A stretch of DNA of 13,081 bases from an uncultured Alistipes sp. (GTDB taxonomy: Bacteria; Bacteroidota; Bacteroidia; Bacteroidales; Rikenellaceae). The translations under genes and the position numbers were made by a program. The notes beneath the pieces were generated by a model. The model did no database searches and had not been told where the DNA came from. It was given only the letters and a program-made list of their open reading frames with translations. Positions 12,015-13,081 of the stretch are shown in pieces. The stretch is from assembly GCF_902388705.1 (NCBI RefSeq), contig NZ_CABMQJ010000053.1, forward strand, positions 1 through 13,081, read 5' to 3'. How positions within the stretch are numbered: position 1 is the first letter of the stretch; the number at the start of each line of letters is the position of its first letter.

Positions 12015-13081
12015 TTATTTGACCAGGTGGTTCTTCTTCCTGACCCGGTAGGCGACGTAGTAGAGCACGCAGAGCAGCATCAGGTATTCGGAGATGCGTC
12101 CCAGGTAGTCGCCGTATCGGGTGTAGAACGTGAGTTCGGAGTTGAGGGGTACGGCCGCCGTGATCACGCCCCGCTTTTCCCAGCCGAGGGTTTGGCCGAC
12201 ATCGCCGCGCGCCGAGATGAAGCCCGACATGCCCGTGTTGGCCGAACGTGCGATGGCGCGGCGGTGTTCGATGGCCCGCAGGCGCGAGATGGTGAACAGG
12301 TGTTTGTAGCCCGGCGTGTCGCCCCACCAGCCGTCGTTGGAGATGATGGCCATGAACTGTGCGCCGCGGCGTACGAAATCGCCGAAGAAATCGCCGTAAA
12401 GGCCCTCGTAGCAAATGGCCGGCCCCACGCGCGTTCCGCCGTGGTCGAACGCCGTGCCGTGCTGCCCCATGCCGATTTGCCCCACCACGCCGCCCAAATC
12501 GATTACCAGGAATTGCAGGATGTCGAAAAGTACGGTCGGGGTGTTTTCCACGCCGATTACCAGTTTGCCTTTGTGGTGCAGCTGCAGGCGGCCTGCCGAG
12601 TCGAGCCCCACGGCCGAGTTGAATACGTCGTAGTAGCCCGCGCCGTAGGGATCCTGCCGGGCGGTGCGGGGCTGTGAGCCCGGCGCATAGTAGCGCAGCG
12701 TGTTGGCTCCCGTGACGAGCAGCGCCCCGGGGTGCTGCGCCCGGAGGCTGTCGGAGAGTTCCGTCCAGTAGGGTGCGCGCATACCCGTGTCGCGGAAATC
12801 GGAGAGTTCCGGCTCCCAGTAATGTCCCGGCACGGCCGTTTCCGGCAGCAGGATGAACTCCGCCCCGGCGGGGACTTCGGCGAGCAGCTCGACGATGTTG
12901 CGTTCCTGGAATTCCGCGCGGCCGTTGAACTTGTCGTAGCAGTCGACATCGGGCTGGACGAGGCTCACCTCGGCCGTCCCCTCGCCGGGCTGCTGCCAGC
13001 TCCACCAGATGCCCAGCGAAACGGCGGCCGGGACGAGGAGCATGCCTGCGGCCGCGGCCCAGCGTCCGGCGCTGCGGCGGG
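12015..13081 (-). CDS. lnt: Apolipoprotein N-acyltransferase, C-terminal part (5' end outside window)
   Basis: Lnt transfers an acyl chain to the N-terminal cysteine of lipoproteins in the inner membrane, completing lipoprotein maturation. The frame is open to the window edge, so the N-terminal membrane helices are missing; a Met codon at 13043 is internal. Numbered from that Met, the visible nitrilase-like periplasmic domain holds the catalytic triad: Glu68 in LLPETAVPG, Lys158 in HHKGKLVIG and Cys211 in PAICYEGLYGDFF. Further landmarks are NDGWWGDTPGYKHLF (236-250), RAIEHRRAIARSANTG (256-271) and a C-terminal TM helix (~320-334) followed by basic residues. The usual length is ~500 residues or more, so about a third of the protein is outside. 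It ends 15 nt before the folC start. Confidence 0.94.
   Translation of the reverse strand, partial: RRSAGRWAAAAGMLLVPAAVSLGIWWSWQQPGEGTAEVSLVQPDVDCYDKFNGRAEFQERNIVELLAEVPAGAEFILLPETAVPGHYWEPELSDFRDTGMRAPYWTELSDSLRAQHPGALLVTGANTLRYYAPGSQPRTARQDPYGAGYYDVFNSAVGLDSAGRLQLHHKGKLVIGVENTPTVLFDILQFLVIDLGGVVGQIGMGQHGTAFDHGGTRVGPAICYEGLYGDFFGDFVRRGAQFMAIISNDGWWGDTPGYKHLFTISRLRAIEHRRAIARSANTGMSGFISARGDVGQTLGWEKRGVITAAVPLNSELTFYTRYGDYLGRISEYLMLLCVLYYVAYRVRKKNHLVK

Noticed and set aside
10905..12677. A 590-codon open frame on the plus strand
   Set aside because: It is the antisense shadow of folC and lnt, both identified by catalytic motifs. Its composition is atypical and it has no domain.

Overview
The window reads as ordinary core chromosome of a fairly high-GC member of the Bacteroidota, most like Alistipes/Rikenellaceae. 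The clues are a DUF3467 protein, a DUF4271 membrane protein next to hemD-rnpA-yidD, a Bacteroidota-type LuxR regulator, promoters of the TTTG / TAnnTTTG kind, and a lack of clear Shine-Dalgarno sequences. The genus is an inference from protein resemblance and base composition. I see no IS, phage, tRNA, rRNA, CRISPR or integrated element.

Layout. (1) 1-1335, plus strand: the 3' part of a LuxR-family regulator, then 5 nt later a cation-diffusion-facilitator (Zn/Cd/Co efflux) gene. A hairpin terminator follows at about 1357-1393. (2) 1336-1541 is a 206-nt convergent gap. It also holds an exact-spacing Bacteroidota promoter on the plus strand that runs straight into a perfect 12-bp hairpin with a T-tract. 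(3) 10114 down to 1542, minus strand: ten closely packed genes in the order LysE-family exporter, cmk, ispH, small membrane protein, S41 protease, sensor histidine kinase, DUF4271 membrane protein, hemD, rnpA, yidD. Most junctions overlap or are under 40 nt, so this is probably one long operon or a few nested ones. The largest internal gap (140 nt) is after ispH. (4) 10115-10309 is a divergent promoter region for the LysE gene (minus) and the DUF3467 gene (plus). (5) 10310-10661, plus: the DUF3467 gene with a strong intrinsic terminator. (6) 13081 down to 10710, minus: the 3' part of lnt (apolipoprotein N-acyltransferase, cut by the window end) and folC, 15 nt apart.

How they work together. 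The minus-strand cluster mixes nucleotide metabolism (cmk), isoprenoid supply (ispH), heme synthesis (hemD), tRNA 5' maturation (rnpA) and membrane protein insertion (yidD). It also holds an envelope module: a membrane-anchored or periplasmic S41 protease, an orphan histidine kinase with a periplasmic sensor loop, and two uncharacterised membrane proteins. The protease-kinase-DUF4271 set is tightly coupled (9-nt gap, then ATGA overlap) and is the least explained part of the window. I found no convincing previously undescribed system. The best leads are the promoter-hairpin unit at 1430-1496, the repeat-built N-terminal extension of the DUF4271 protein, and the protease/kinase/membrane-protein module.
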